A stretch of DNA of 13,134 nt from Rhodothermota bacterium (GTDB lineage: Bacteria > Hydrogenedentota > Hydrogenedentia > Hydrogenedentales > GCA-2746185): NCBI GenBank assembly GCA_009885415.1, contig VFKU01000691.1:1-13134 (forward strand). Direction: 5' to 3'. The notes beneath the pieces are model-generated. The model was not told where the DNA came from. It did no database searches and saw nothing but the letters and a program-made list of their open reading frames with translations. Both the position numbers and the translations under genes were made by a program. Positions 12,432 through 13,134 of the stretch are shown here, one piece after another; positions within the stretch are counted from its first letter, which is position 1, and each line of letters begins with the position of its first letter.

Positions 12432-13134
12432 ATGCACGATTTTCTATTTACCTTGACGCTGCTCGCACTCGGCGCGGGCGTGGGTCTCGTCAGCGCCGCG
12501 CTCGGCATCGGCGGCGGCACGCTGATGGTGCCGGCCTTCCTGTGGATGATCGCCGGCATGGACATGAACACCGCGAAGGGCTCGAGCCTCTTCGCGATCG
12601 TGTTCGTCTCGGGCTACCACGCCTGGGAAGCGCGCCGCGCGGGCATTAAGAGTCCGTGGGATGTCGTCGCCGCGTGCGCGCTCGGGAGCGTCGCCGGCGG
12701 CTATGCGGGCGGCGCGCTCACCGCGCTGCTGAGCGACGCTGTCGTGACGTGGATCTTCATCGCGCTGCTGCTCTTCGCCGGCGTGCGCACGTTCTTTCTG
12801 AAGCAACGCACCGTTCGTGAAGACGAGGTGCGCAAGCGCCAGATCGTTTCCGTCGTTATCGGCTTCGTCGCGGGCGTGGTCGGCGGAGGCACCGGCACCG
12901 GCGGCGGACTCGTGCTCGTGCCGCTCGCGCTCTGGGCCGGCATCGCATCGAACGAGCGCGTGGTCGCGCTCTCGAACACGGTCATGGTGGCGACCTCGAT
13001 CGCCGGCACGATCGCTCACGTGCTCGCGGCGCGCACCATCGACATGCCGTGGACCTACGGCCTCGTGAACGTCTCGCTCGCGCCGCTCGTGTGCATCGGC
13101 GCGATCGCGTTTACGAAACCGGGTCGCTGGATCA
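12432..13134 (+). CDS. Sulfite/sulfonate exporter TauE/SafE family (TSUP) permease, partial
   Basis: The frame opens at ATG 12432 and runs off the window end without a stop; 234 codons are visible. It encodes a multi-pass inner-membrane protein of the TSUP family, which transports sulfite, sulfoacetate or other organosulfur anions. The N-terminal half begins with a hydrophobic span and the family motif ALGIGGGTLMVPAF (residues 23-36), then KGSSLFAIVF (55-64). The second half repeats the pattern as FVAGVVGGGTGTGGGLVLVP (about 145-164), then NTVMVATSIAG. The internal repeat is typical of the family. A charged loop (KQRTVREDEVRKR) separates the halves. TSUP proteins are about 250-280 residues, so roughly 30 remain outside the window. 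The substrate is not assignable, and no sulfur metabolism genes are seen nearby. No clear Shine-Dalgarno. Confidence 0.88.
   Translation, partial: MHDFLFTLTLLALGAGVGLVSAALGIGGGTLMVPAFLWMIAGMDMNTAKGSSLFAIVFVSGYHAWEARRAGIKSPWDVVAACALGSVAGGYAGGALTALLSDAVVTWIFIALLLFAGVRTFFLKQRTVREDEVRKRQIVSVVIGFVAGVVGGGTGTGGGLVLVPLALWAGIASNERVVALSNTVMVATSIAGTIAHVLAARTIDMPWTYGLVNVSLAPLVCIGAIAFTKPGRWI

Overview
The window looks like ordinary chromosomal DNA from a GC-rich, Gram-negative bacterium. An exported beta-barrel protein ending in Phe, a lipobox lipoprotein and Sec signal peptides show an outer membrane. Several traits suggest the Planctomycetota / PVC / Candidatus Hydrogenedentota area: an exported esterase with a small beta-sandwich tail, a stand-alone sigma region-4 protein, and many short palindromic repeats between genes. 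This placement is inference; no rRNA or other phylogenetic marker is present. I see no tRNA, rRNA, CRISPR array, insertion sequence, integrase, phage gene or toxin-antitoxin pair.

Layout, left to right: a zinc-dependent MDR dehydrogenase (-, 38-1000) is divergent from a two-gene (+) unit, a sugar-phosphate nucleotidyltransferase (1116-2054) and an NADPH-dependent FMN reductase-like flavoprotein (2059-2601). A small sigma region-4 protein (-, 2749-3153) is divergent from a YqeY-family protein (+, 3358-3795), which is followed by a lipoprotein (+, 3856-4362). An unrecognised Cys-containing protein (-, 4516-5052) is divergent from an adrenodoxin-reductase/FprA-type ferredoxin-NADP reductase (+, 5333-6721). 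A 433-bp intergenic region then carries a perfect-consensus sigma-70 promoter and a structured leader of about 300 nt for an outer-membrane porin-like barrel (+, 7155-8492), which ends in a textbook intrinsic terminator. carA follows (+, 8726-9829). A glycerolipid acyltransferase-like protein (-, 9918-11159) is divergent from an exported alpha/beta hydrolase (+, 11210-12394), and a TSUP-family permease (+, from 12432) runs off the right edge.

The genes do not form one pathway; they are mostly housekeeping or envelope functions on alternating strands. The best structural observations are (i) the porin expression cassette (consensus promoter, structured leader, terminator), (ii) inverted-repeat elements of several families, each lying just beyond a gene 3' end and present at all three convergent junctions, (iii) an acyltransferase whose usual catalytic-block Glu is replaced, and (iv) a perfect dyad over the -10 of the reductase promoter. 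I found no convincing undescribed multi-gene system.
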